The notes under the pieces: model-generated
Databases searched by the model: none
The model's input: the letters and a program-made list of their open reading frames with translations, nothing else
Told to the model about the DNA's origin: nothing
Position numbers and translations under genes: made by a program
Source of the DNA: Lachnospiraceae bacterium
GTDB taxonomy: Bacteria > Bacillota > Clostridia > Lachnospirales > Lachnospiraceae
Direction of reading: 5' to 3'
Length of the DNA stretch: 64,000 nucleotides
Assembly: GCA_009774245.1 (NCBI GenBank)
Contig: VSNM01000009.1
Location: 48,193 to 112,192 of the forward strand
Part shown: positions 55,367 to 63,709 of the stretch, one piece after another
Layout of the letters: each line of letters starts with the position of its first letter
How positions within the stretch are numbered: the first letter of the stretch is position 1

Positions 55367-57481
55367 GTGTTGGTATCAGTGGAAACGTCAAGGGACATGG
55401 ACAAGCTTTTTGGCAGGTTCAAAAGGGAAAAAATAGCATTATATGGACTTGGCACAGAGACAAAAAGGGCATTAGCGGAATTGGGTGACGGATATGCGGT
55501 CATTGGCCTGCTGGACAGTTTCCGCACGGACGGCAGACTGTACGGAAAGCCGGTCATATCTTTTGACAGTGCGGTCCGGGAGGGTGTCAAACTGATTATT
55601 GTCGTGGCGCGCCCTGGTTCCTGCAGGGCAATCGCGAAAAAAATCGGGAAAGAATGCAGGGATAAGAATATTACTTTATTGGATATCCGGGGGAAAGATC
55701 TGCTGGAAACAAGAAAAGTTTCCTATCGGTTCTGCGGCGCCGATGGTGTCACAAAGGCAGAACTTGAGGAAAAAATAAGGCGTGCCGATGTGGTCAGCTT
55801 TGACTTGTTTGACACGCTTGTCATGCGTCAGACACTTTATTCTGATGACGTGGTGAAGGTTGTGGATTGCCGGTTAAAAGAAAAGGGTATCTTTATAGAT
55901 GGTTTTTGTGACAGACGCCTTTCAAGTGAAAAAGCGTTGTCAACAGATGCGGCACCCACGCTTGCTGAAATCTATCAGAATGTATTGGAAAATCTGGCGG
56001 CTGACGCAATACCAGAGATTACGGCAGCACAGCTTGCTGGTCTGGAGTGGGACGTGGATTTTTCTCTGATTGTGCCAAGAAAGGAAGTGTGCAGTCTTTT
56101 TGAGAGAGCAGTAAAATGCGGGAAAAAAGTCTATGTGGTCTCGGATACATATTACAGCAGGAACCAGCTTGCTCAGTTACTTGAGAAATGTGGCATTGTA
56201 CAGTACACGGATATTCTTTCCTCCAGCGATTATAGGACTGGAAAAACACAAGAGTTGTATCATGTTTTGAAAGAGAAGGAACAAGCAGAGGAATATCTCC
56301 ATATTGGCGATGACATTGTGGCGGATATACAGTATGCCGGCCGTTTTGGTCTTAATACATGTAGACTGTTTAGCGGGCTGGAGCTATTGGAAGCACTCGG
56401 AGGTCTGGGCGTGCTGGATTTTGTGAAGGACTTGTCTGACCACTTGAAGGCAGGAATGTTTGTGGCACGGATTTTTAACACGCCGTTTTTGTTCGAAAAC
56501 AAGGATCGCCAGATAGAAATAGCGACAGCACACAATATCGGATATTTGTTCTGCGCGCCGATAGTCAGTGATTTTATTTTGTGGTTTTATGACTGCATGC
56601 ATAGGGAACAGTTCCAAAATATATGGTTCAGTGCAAGGGATGGATATCTGATCCAAAAAATGTATACATATTTAATCCATACATTGGAACAGGAGGTGCA
56701 GACGGTCTATTTTCTCACTTCGCGATCCGCGGCGATCCGGGCTGGGATGCGGAATCGGGAAGACATCTGTTATGTGGAAGGCATGCAGTATAGTGGTTCG
56801 CTTGAAGGGAAATTGAAGGAACGGTTTGGGATTTACGCGGAAGAACACAGATTGGAGAATTCTTTGAACTGTGAAGAGGGACTGCTGAGGTATCAAGACC
56901 TTATTATAGAAAAAGCCCGGACGGCTTCTGATAATTATCAGAAGTATATCAGAAAACTAAATGTGAGGGATGGTGATGTCGCCTTTTTTGATTTTGTGGC
57001 AAAGGGGACAACCCAACTGTATCTGCAGAGACTGATCGGTAATCATCTGAGAGGTTTCTATTTTCTTCGACTGGAAAAGGAATATATGAAGGAGCGGAAT
57101 ATAGATATTCAGTCCTTTTACGCAGATGGGGACAAGGAATCCTGTGCCATTTACAATGACTATTACATTCTCGAGACACTGTTAACAGCGCCGCACCCTT
57201 CCATACAGGAATTTGATGATATGGGGAAGCCTGTCTATGCTGCAGAGACAAGGACTGCCAAGGATATTTCGTGTTTTACACAGGCACAGGAAGGCATCTT
57301 TGATTATTTTCAGACGTATATTGCATTATGCCCTAAATCACAGAGGACAGTAAACAGGAAACTGGCTGAGATCTTTTTAGAGCTGATCCATGAGGTGAGG
57401 ATAACAGATCATGATTTTTTGGAATTGATCGTGGAGGACTCGTTTTTTAACAGAATGACGAAAATAACGGACGTGATATAG
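55367..57481 (+). CDS. HAD-superfamily fusion protein with N-terminal Rossmann-like module (COG5610-like)
   Basis: 704 residues from GTG 55367; an ATG at 55394 is an alternative start. Residues about 20-110 are the module (IALYGLGTETKRALAEL, GLLDS, LIIVVARPGSC). The HAD domain follows with the nucleophile motif SFDLFDTLVMR (Asp146, Asp149), VVSDTYYS and HIGDDIVADIQYA. The last 330 residues form a second domain (NIWFSARDGYLIQKMYTYL, YFLTSRSAAIRAGM) seen in large HAD-containing proteins of polysaccharide loci. Phosphatase or phosphotransferase activity on a sugar phosphate is likely, for example the heptose-phosphate dephosphorylation step otherwise missing here, though the domain is not GmhB-like. 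Confidence 0.75.
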   Translation: MLVSVETSRDMDKLFGRFKREKIALYGLGTETKRALAELGDGYAVIGLLDSFRTDGRLYGKPVISFDSAVREGVKLIIVVARPGSCRAIAKKIGKECRDKNITLLDIRGKDLLETRKVSYRFCGADGVTKAELEEKIRRADVVSFDLFDTLVMRQTLYSDDVVKVVDCRLKEKGIFIDGFCDRRLSSEKALSTDAAPTLAEIYQNVLENLAADAIPEITAAQLAGLEWDVDFSLIVPRKEVCSLFERAVKCGKKVYVVSDTYYSRNQLAQLLEKCGIVQYTDILSSSDYRTGKTQELYHVLKEKEQAEEYLHIGDDIVADIQYAGRFGLNTCRLFSGLELLEALGGLGVLDFVKDLSDHLKAGMFVARIFNTPFLFENKDRQIEIATAHNIGYLFCAPIVSDFILWFYDCMHREQFQNIWFSARDGYLIQKMYTYLIHTLEQEVQTVYFLTSRSAAIRAGMRNREDICYVEGMQYSGSLEGKLKERFGIYAEEHRLENSLNCEEGLLRYQDLIIEKARTASDNYQKYIRKLNVRDGDVAFFDFVAKGTTQLYLQRLIGNHLRGFYFLRLEKEYMKERNIDIQSFYADGDKESCAIYNDYYILETLLTAPHPSIQEFDDMGKPVYAAETRTAKDISCFTQAQEGIFDYFQTYIALCPKSQRTVNRKLAEIFLELIHEVRITDHDFLELIVEDSFFNRMTKITDVI

Positions 57482-57520
57482 ATAAATAGAGAATGACATA
57501 TTTGTAAAGGGGGACCTGAT

Positions 57521-60208
57521 ATGCTGCGATTTATGGACTGCAGCCTGCTCGATCATGGTGAAGGATTTAATATTGTCAATATAAATCAGGATTTACGGCT
57601 GGATGAAGAAATATGGCAGAGCGCGAGGGATTGTTTCAGGCAGAACGCCTGTCAGGATTCGACAGTAATACGTGCAGCTCCGATATTGAATGAACAAAGG
57701 AAGATCATTGGCTATGGATGGCAGGATATGGAAGCTGACAGGGAACTTCGGATGATACGGGAACTTGAGGAGACCAAAGACGCCATACGGTTTGACGATG
57801 TTTTTCCTGATATCAGGGAAGTGGTCGTATATGGATTAAATGAACTGGCATATTATTTTGTAAAATATCTTGAACATATGAATATTCCGGTAATGGTAAG
57901 CGGCAGGCATTGGAAACATCTTCACTATCAAGATGTGGGAGATATTGAAGACGACGATGGCAGGATGATCGTCTTTGCGGAGCCCGTTATGGGATATGGG
58001 ACAGACTTGTTTCAGAGGGTGGTAAGAAGCTCTTCCCCAGAGTTTGAATGTATTGACCAGATTTATGAGCAAAATGTGCTTGCAGGAAAGATAAAGAATG
58101 TCAGGGGCGGGGCAGACTGGTTTTTTGAGACGCTGAAAGGAAAAAAATGCTCAATATTGGGAGTTGATGTAAGGGCGCAGGATGCATATGACCTGTTATA
58201 TCAGCATGGTGTCGATATTGAAAACTTTTTGGTAAAAAATACAGAAAATGATATCCCGATGACACTGTTGGGCAAAAATGTAAGCACTGTGGAGAATACT
58301 GTATGCTACGAGAAAGATGCTGTTTTTATAAGCGTATCGGGGAGAAACAGTGCGCTGGGGACTGCCGATGTTGACTTTTTTGATTATTATGGATATAGAA
58401 GAAATGAGCAGTTCTTCCTGATAAATGATTATACCAGTATTCCTTATAGCAATCTGGTTCATATATTAGGCGGCAAAAAATTGTCCTTAGTAGGGGATGA
58501 AATTCTGTGCAGGATACTTGTAGAGTATCTGGAAAAAGTGGAAAATGGTAATATTTCTGTCAGGTACATAGAGCTATCCCAATGGGATCCGACTGATAAA
58601 CAGGAAAGAATGCTTTTTATTGTGCATCCAGTATATGGGTGGCATGGGGACGTGGATCCAGTAAATAATCCGGAATTATGGGAGTTTAAGGAACAACTGA
58701 AAAAAATAAGGGGCGCTTTTTATCTGGAGTATTTTTCACGCGCAGGCGTGTTTGTCCTTATTGATGAATATATGAACCAAAACAGGGAGAAATATTTACA
58801 CAAACAGATGATACCGAAGGGGATACTGTTAGGGGCGATGCCGTCTATGAGTGGTAATTTCCTGATCCGGGGATTATTGGATGGGCATCCTGATATACTG
58901 AAAGTGTCATGGAGTGAGTTAAATCATAACCTGTTTTGGTATTGTATCCGTCTGGCCTGGGAGCAGTCTGGAAGGATTACATATGCTAGAGAGGATAATT
59001 TCTTTTTTCCGGACTGGAAGTTTTTTAAAGAAAGTGTCGCAAGAGTGCATATAGAGGGCAGGATGACTTCCCAGGAAATATTTTTGGCTTTCCACAGAAT
59101 TTATATGGAAAGCATCAGAAAAGAACCATTGGAGGACCTGTCCCAGATGGTGGTATACTGGGAGCCTCATATATCCAGGGAGGATCATTTGTTCTGGGCA
59201 AAGTGGCTGGAAAGTGAAAAGATTGATGGGCATACACTGATAACCTGCAGAAATCATGTGGTATGGTATGGTTCAAACTACAAATGGTACAGTGGAGGCG
59301 GTTCTATCAAAGGTTTCCTTGGTCATATCTCGGCGATGACGTGCGAGGATTACAGCTATCAGATTCCGCTGCGCCATTGGAAAGCGTTTACGTTGCGTTT
59401 TGAGGATATAAAGCTGCATCCGAAAGAAGAACTGTTAAAGCTATGCAGCATAATTGGCATACCATGGTCGGATAGTATGCTGCATACGACAATCGATGAC
59501 CGGGAATATGTGTACAATGGCGTTGTGGATTTCGACATGAAGCCCGTATTCAATCCGTATGAGGAGTTTATGTCCGCGTTTGACCGTTTTCGCGTCTGTC
59601 TGATAAGCAGCGCATATCAGAAAAAGTATGGTTATATGTATGAAAATTGTCTCCGTTTTTCAAGAAGAGAACTGCAGGAAATGTTTTTAAAAAAGTTCCG
59701 CTTTCAGGATTTGATGAACCTGAATGTAGAAGACGAGACAACATATTATTTATGCGCGTATGCTTCGCTGAAACAGCAGTTATGGGAAGCTAGGAAGCAT
59801 GCGGTTTTAAATGATATTATACCAGAATTTAAGCCTGTAGAAATAGGGACGGAATGTACACAATACAGCAAGAGACAAGAGGAACTGGACCGGCTGGCGG
59901 AATTTGTCAAGAAACAAGAAAAGTTAATTTTATATGGCACCGGACAGGACTGTAAAGTGCTCTGGGAGTATCTGGATGAGGCGGATAAAGAAAAAATTCT
60001 GTTTTGTGACAGGAAAGCAATACAGGATCGATACATTTATCAGGGAAAGAGTGTGCTGACACCGATGGAATTGCGTAGTACGTACCGTGATTATATGATA
60101 CTGATTACATCAAGCTGGTATGGGTTAAGGATTCAAATGGAATTGGAAAATATGGGGATTTGTCAGAACAGGATTGAACGCAATACTGTCCCGCTTGGGA
60201 AAGCATAG
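57521..60208 (+). CDS. Large sulfotransferase-fold protein with Rossmann-like repeats and an extra C-terminal module, paralog 3
   Basis: 895 residues, preceded by AAAGGGGG. It follows the plan of the proteins at 10216 and 16832: CBS-like segment (KIIGYGWQDMEADRELRM), three Rossmann-like units (VVVYGLNELAYYFVKYL, CSILGVDVRAQDAYDLL, LSLVGDEILCRILVEYL), sulfotransferase-like domain (PKGILLGAMPSMSGNFLIRG, TLRFEDIKLHPKEELLKLC) and SRRELQEMFLKKFRF. It then adds the locus-wide module at residues about 800-895 (LILYGTGQDCKVLWEYL, FCDRK, MILITSSW). It lies directly upstream of the CDP-phosphoramidate-kinase-like gene, which supports a role as transferase using that product. Direct evidence for the donor is lacking. 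Confidence 0.65.
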   Translation: MLRFMDCSLLDHGEGFNIVNINQDLRLDEEIWQSARDCFRQNACQDSTVIRAAPILNEQRKIIGYGWQDMEADRELRMIRELEETKDAIRFDDVFPDIREVVVYGLNELAYYFVKYLEHMNIPVMVSGRHWKHLHYQDVGDIEDDDGRMIVFAEPVMGYGTDLFQRVVRSSSPEFECIDQIYEQNVLAGKIKNVRGGADWFFETLKGKKCSILGVDVRAQDAYDLLYQHGVDIENFLVKNTENDIPMTLLGKNVSTVENTVCYEKDAVFISVSGRNSALGTADVDFFDYYGYRRNEQFFLINDYTSIPYSNLVHILGGKKLSLVGDEILCRILVEYLEKVENGNISVRYIELSQWDPTDKQERMLFIVHPVYGWHGDVDPVNNPELWEFKEQLKKIRGAFYLEYFSRAGVFVLIDEYMNQNREKYLHKQMIPKGILLGAMPSMSGNFLIRGLLDGHPDILKVSWSELNHNLFWYCIRLAWEQSGRITYAREDNFFFPDWKFFKESVARVHIEGRMTSQEIFLAFHRIYMESIRKEPLEDLSQMVVYWEPHISREDHLFWAKWLESEKIDGHTLITCRNHVVWYGSNYKWYSGGGSIKGFLGHISAMTCEDYSYQIPLRHWKAFTLRFEDIKLHPKEELLKLCSIIGIPWSDSMLHTTIDDREYVYNGVVDFDMKPVFNPYEEFMSAFDRFRVCLISSAYQKKYGYMYENCLRFSRRELQEMFLKKFRFQDLMNLNVEDETTYYLCAYASLKQQLWEARKHAVLNDIIPEFKPVEIGTECTQYSKRQEELDRLAEFVKKQEKLILYGTGQDCKVLWEYLDEADKEKILFCDRKAIQDRYIYQGKSVLTPMELRSTYRDYMILITSSWYGLRIQMELENMGICQNRIERNTVPLGKA

Positions 60209-60233
60209 ATTAGAATAAAGAAAGGAAAATTTG

Positions 60234-60323
60234 ATGCGATCAATGCAGGAATTTACAGACAAGAACCTGGATGGCACAGCTGCGAGAATAATAGATAATA
60301 AAAGAATACCAGCGCCCATCTGA
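60234..60323 (+). CDS. Possible 29-residue peptide
   Basis: A short frame begins MRSMQEFTDKNLDGTAARII and ends at TGA 60321. It has a good ribosome site (AAAGAAAGGAAAATTTG before the ATG) and fills most of the 145-bp gap between the sulfotransferase-like gene and the kinase gene. It may be a small translated leader or the remnant of a larger gene. No family is recognised. Confidence 0.3.
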   Translation: MRSMQEFTDKNLDGTAARIIDNKRIPAPI

Positions 60324-60353
60324 AACGGGGTGTTGATTTAGGGAGGAAAGGTT

Positions 60354-60896
60354 ATGGCTTACGTTTATTGGATCACCGGTCTGTCCGGCGCAGGAAAGAC
60401 ATCAATCGGAACATTATTATATGAAAAGATGAAACCCAAATATCCCAACACCGTATTCCTCGACGGTGACGTGCTGCGTGAAGTATTTGGCAACGACCTT
60501 GGCTACACGCGCGAGGAGCGCATCAAATGTGCGATGCGGTATGCGAGGCTGTGTAAAATGCTGCAGGAGCAGGATATGAACGTCATATGCTGTACGATCT
60601 CTATGTTTGACGAAATCCGTGACTGGAACGGACAAAATATAGAAAATTACAGGGAGATTTATGTGAGGGTATCCATGGAAGTGTTGACACAGCGGAATCA
60701 GAAAGGGTTGTATAGCACTTCCATGGAAATGTCACAAAAACAGAATCCGAAAGGCTTGAACAAGGGTGATGGACAAGTTGCAGGCATCCATGTGGATATC
60801 GAGGAGCCGAAAAACCCAGACATGGTTCTGGATAACGAGGGTAATTCGGATTTATCAGAACTTGTTGATGATATAGTGAAAAGATTCGGAATATGA
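60354..60896 (+). CDS. APS-kinase-like enzyme, candidate cytidine diphosphoramidate kinase
   Basis: 180 residues, start supported by GGGAGGAAAGG. It is an adenylylsulfate-kinase-fold P-loop enzyme: Walker A GLSGAGKT at residues 9-16, LDGDVLR (Asp37, Asp39) and YTREERIKCAMRYA in the substrate lid. True APS kinase makes PAPS. The C. jejuni homolog Cj1415 instead phosphorylates the ribose 3'-hydroxyl of cytidine diphosphoramidate. No ATP sulfurylase gene is present here, and the two genes that follow are homologs of the preceding pathway steps, so the phosphoramidate role is preferred. The residues after 120 are unusual for APS kinases (LYSTSMEMSQKQ). Confidence 0.78.
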   Translation: MAYVYWITGLSGAGKTSIGTLLYEKMKPKYPNTVFLDGDVLREVFGNDLGYTREERIKCAMRYARLCKMLQEQDMNVICCTISMFDEIRDWNGQNIENYREIYVRVSMEVLTQRNQKGLYSTSMEMSQKQNPKGLNKGDGQVAGIHVDIEEPKNPDMVLDNEGNSDLSELVDDIVKRFGI

Positions 60897-60909
60897 GGGG
60901 ATTATACAG

Positions 60910-61524
60910 ATGAAAAGAGTCATATATACCCAGCGGGTAGAAATTGTCGAAAACTACAATGAACGCCGGGATTGTGCGGATGTGGAGATTGCCAAATTGA
61001 TATGGGAGTGTGGCTTCCTGCCTGTCCCAGTCAACAATATCCCACAAAAGATCAATACATTTTTAGATCAGATCAGACCTGATGGAATCCTCCTTACAGG
61101 CGGAAACGACCTGTCAAAATACGGTGGAAACGCGCCTGAACGCGATGAGACCGAAAAAAAGATAATTGAATATGGAATAAAAAATAATATTCCGATATAT
61201 GGATTTTGCCGGGGAATGCAGGTAATCGCAGATTATTTTGGCGCGGAACTGACAAAGATAACGAATCATGTGTCAGTCCGTCACCGGCTGGAAGGGAGCA
61301 GTCCATGGAATGGAAGAATAGTGAACAGTTTCCACAACATGGCGGTAAAGGCTGTGACAGGCGGCCTGACAGTTGAAGCAAGGTCAGAGGATGGTGTCAT
61401 AGAAGTTATCCGGGGTAAGGATCAAAGCATATATGGTACGATGTGGCATCCCGAGCGGGAAAAACCATACATGCAAAGTGATATTCAATTTATAAAACAA
61501 ATTTTTTCAGAAGAGGGGTTATGA
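60910..61524 (+). CDS. Class I glutamine amidotransferase, candidate gamma-glutamyl-CDP-amidate hydrolase
   Basis: 204 residues, a free-standing class I amidotransferase domain. The nucleophile elbow is GFCRGMQ (Cys100), and the triad is completed by MWHPER (His180, Glu182); TGGNDLSKY forms the oxyanion region. The family includes gamma-glutamyl-GABA hydrolase (PuuD). The C. jejuni Cj1417 member hydrolyses CDP-L-glutamine to cytidine diphosphoramidate and glutamate. Its place between the kinase and the cytidylyltransferase homologs matches that pathway. The stop codon overlaps the start region of the next gene. Confidence 0.8.
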   Translation: MKRVIYTQRVEIVENYNERRDCADVEIAKLIWECGFLPVPVNNIPQKINTFLDQIRPDGILLTGGNDLSKYGGNAPERDETEKKIIEYGIKNNIPIYGFCRGMQVIADYFGAELTKITNHVSVRHRLEGSSPWNGRIVNSFHNMAVKAVTGGLTVEARSEDGVIEVIRGKDQSIYGTMWHPEREKPYMQSDIQFIKQIFSEEGL

Positions 61525-61526
61525 AT

Positions 61527-62315
61527 ATGAAAGCAGTTATTTTAGCGGCAGGACAGGGAACAAGACTGAAAAAGTACACGGAAAACCTGCCAAAAGGTAT
61601 GTTAAAATTTGCCGGAAAGACGATTATAGAGAGACAGATTGAGACATATCAAAAGTGCGGAATTACAGCAATTATTGTAGTCAGGGGATTTGCAGCGGAT
61701 AAGATCACATATCAGGGTGTGAGGTACTATGAAAATGCAGACTATGAGAATACAAATATGGTTGAATCCCTGATGGCCGCAAGACAGGAGTTTGATGATG
61801 ATATCATCATAAGCTATTCTGATATTCTCTTTGAAGAAGATATGCTTGGGAAAATGATGGAGTGCAGGGAAGATTTTGCAGTTGCAGTTGATGCGAACTG
61901 GCAGGAGTACTGGAAGGCAAGGTATGGAAAGGTTGATTTCGATACAGAAAGCCTGTCGCTCGATGAAAATGAAAATATAACAGAACTCGGCATGGAGGCG
62001 CCGAAACTGGAGGATATTGATGCCAGGTATATCGGGCTTTTGAAGTTTTCTAAAAGCGGACTGCAAAAGATAACAGAAATTCTCGAAAGAGATTATGAAG
62101 CATACCAGGATAAACCATGGAAGCAGTCAGGAAAAACCATACGAAAGGCATATATGACAGACTTGCTTCAGGCAGTGATCGAGTCGGGGGAACATGTCAA
62201 GGCAGTAAAGTTCAGAAATGGCTGGATTGAGTTTGATACAAATGAAGATTATGAGACTGCAATTAAATGGAAAGAAACAGGTACGCTGAATAAATTTATT
62301 CAATTAAATATATAG
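61527..62315 (+). CDS. Nucleotidyltransferase, candidate CTP:phosphoglutamine cytidylyltransferase
   Basis: 262 residues from ATG 61527, eight bases from GAGGGG; the ATG at 61521 is too close to that site. The GT-A-type nucleotidyltransferase start is MKAVILAAGQGTRLKKYT with PKGM following, then ISYSDILFE as the metal-binding region and WIEFDTNEDY near the end. Such enzymes activate phosphocholine, sugar phosphates and, in the C. jejuni Cj1416 case, L-glutamine phosphate to CDP-L-glutamine. Linkage to the hydrolase and kinase homologs supports the last. Phosphocholine cytidylyltransferase (LicC type) is the main alternative, but no choline kinase or LicD-like transferase is seen. Confidence 0.78.
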   Translation: MKAVILAAGQGTRLKKYTENLPKGMLKFAGKTIIERQIETYQKCGITAIIVVRGFAADKITYQGVRYYENADYENTNMVESLMAARQEFDDDIIISYSDILFEEDMLGKMMECREDFAVAVDANWQEYWKARYGKVDFDTESLSLDENENITELGMEAPKLEDIDARYIGLLKFSKSGLQKITEILERDYEAYQDKPWKQSGKTIRKAYMTDLLQAVIESGEHVKAVKFRNGWIEFDTNEDYETAIKWKETGTLNKFIQLNI

Positions 62316-62359
62316 CAGTATACTATCCAGTATTAATAATGTTTAGGGAGGCACAAGTC

Positions 62360-62785
62360 ATGAAAAATATAATAAATACAAAAGGAAATTTCGATGCCCA
62401 GGGAAGCAAGATAACCCAAACTAATAAAAATATAAAAATTACAGTTGGAACAGTTGTAATTGTAGTGGTTATGATCACAAGTTTTTTATTTCTTATCAAT
62501 AGAAAAGATAGTGTCTCATTGTTAGGCAGATGGGAAACTGAAGAAGGGCATTATGTTAATTTCATTTCTGATGGAACAATGGATACGGATTTGCATTATG
62601 TTTGGGATAATCCTGATACATATGAAATATTAGAGGAAGGGTATCTTAAATGGGGAAAGTATATTCCTACTATGGTTCAATATAAATATACATACTGGGA
62701 GATTACAATGGACGGAAAGGATATAATAGTGCTAACATCAAGAGAAGATTCATCAAATATTATTAGGTTAATAAGAAAACAATAA
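62360..62785 (+). CDS. Small single-pass membrane protein of unknown function
   Basis: 141 residues from ATG 62360, nine bases after GGGAGG. A hydrophilic N-terminus of about 27 residues (GNFDAQGSKITQTNKNIK) precedes one transmembrane helix (ITVGTVVIVVVMITSFLFLI). The extracellular part is about 90 residues with tryptophans and beta character (LLGRWETEEGHYVNFISDG), similar to lipocalin-like or DUF-type domains that begin with GxWE. I do not recognise the family. It is the last gene on the plus strand and may not belong to the glycan pathway. Confidence 0.65.
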   Translation: MKNIINTKGNFDAQGSKITQTNKNIKITVGTVVIVVVMITSFLFLINRKDSVSLLGRWETEEGHYVNFISDGTMDTDLHYVWDNPDTYEILEEGYLKWGKYIPTMVQYKYTYWEITMDGKDIIVLTSREDSSNIIRLIRKQ

Positions 62786-62826
62786 AAATAGTAAAATTGG
62801 TTCTTTATAATATTGGGGTAACTCCG

Positions 62827-63052
62827 TTATTCTCGTTTTGTTTTACTAAGCCTACTTAATGGCTTGCAGACAATCCTGAGAATATGTAGATACCCAAAGC
62901 ACAGAAAGAACCGTAAAATTATGTTTTGGAAAATACACTGATTTTCCAAACAAGAGCGGATAAATAATGACAACTGAGTTAGTGTATTGACACGTTTGGT
63001 TGATACTCCTGCAGCAAGAAGAACCATGGTAACAAGTCTTTTTGCCAGTGTG
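62827..63052 (-). pseudogene. Unassigned remnant, possibly of a transposase, on the minus strand
   Basis: The minus-strand frame that starts with the IS4-type transposase continues here as an unrelated sequence. Its beginning (LAKRLVTMVLLAAGVSTKRV) is faintly like a helix-turn-helix of transposases, and the rest is rich in Leu, Ile, Cys and Phe without a recognisable motif. The frame continuity is probably accidental. I regard this as mobile-element debris of uncertain kind. Confidence 0.25.
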
Positions 63053-63268
63053 ACTGGCAGTATACCTGCGGGGACTATGCAGAAGCGACCGCGGGGATGG
63101 AACGCAGCTATTCGGCGAAAGCCTGCCCGTGGGACAATGCTTGCATAGAAAGCTTCCATTCCCTGATAAAAAGGGAATGGCTCAGCCGGTTCCGCATCAC
63201 AGATTACAGCCATGTATACAGGCTTGTATTTGAATATATAGAGGCGTTCTATAATACAGTCAGGATAG
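63053..63268 (+). pseudogene. IS3-family transposase (OrfB) C-terminal fragment
   Basis: The plus-strand frame encodes WQYTCGDYAEAT, then RSYSAKACPWDNACIESFHS and FEYIEAFYNTVRI, which is the last third of an IS3/IS150-type DDE integrase domain including its final catalytic glutamate in NACIESFHS. Both sides end abruptly: the left half of the gene is missing, and after NTVRI the frame runs into the antisense of the IS4-type sequence. It is therefore a fragment, not a working element. Confidence 0.7.
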
Positions 63269-63660
63269 TATTCAGACGGCGAAAAGGACGGTTTACTGAA
63301 GAAAGTAAAAGTGGAGCCATCGGCCGCAATAAAACGATAATCCGAAGGAGTCCCGTCAAGGGAATCCGTCAGGAAATTGAAATGCCGGAAAACCATTTCC
63401 AGGGCTTCGGGTCTGAGTTTTGCGCGCTGCTGGTTGAGAGCGGAAGCAGTCGGGGCCTGTGGGTCCAAGTCAAAGAAATCAAGCAGTTCGTTTTTTGAAC
63501 TGGATGCTCCCTGTGAGACGAGGAATGTAATAAGTTTTTCAGCGGGGAGTTTTCTGTCGCGGGTCAGGTCAGAGCCTGGATTTACCGTAAATTCTGAAAT
63601 GGTGGACGAAACAGAATGGACGGCGTTGGAAAAAAGGGATTTGATTTTTTCATGAAGCAT
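63269..63660 (-). pseudogene. IS4-type transposase, truncated after about 130 residues
   Basis: On the minus strand an ATG at 63660 with a strong AAGGAGG site opens MLHEKIKSLFSNAVHSVSST. The sequence continues with features of an IS4-type transposase: LPAEKLITFLVSQGASSSKN, NQQRAKLRPEALEMVF, and YRFIAADGSTFTFF, which holds the first catalytic aspartate. Full-length members have more than 400 residues; this copy stops where the IS3 fragment begins. It marks the right boundary of the glycan locus. Confidence 0.7.
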
Positions 63661-63709
63661 AAATACTGTACCTCCTTGGATTGAAAATGCAAAATACTTC
63701 CAAACCAGG

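Noticed and set aside
60354..60896. Ordinary sulfate activation (APS kinase making PAPS)
   Set aside because: No ATP sulfurylase is present and the two adjacent genes plus the PEP-synthase-like gene fit the phosphoramidate pathway better. It remains the main alternative for the sulfotransferase-like proteins.
63097..63498. A 133-codon plus-strand frame as one gene
   Set aside because: Only the first part is an IS3 transposase fragment; the rest is the antisense of the IS4-type transposase, so it is a chimera of two remnants.
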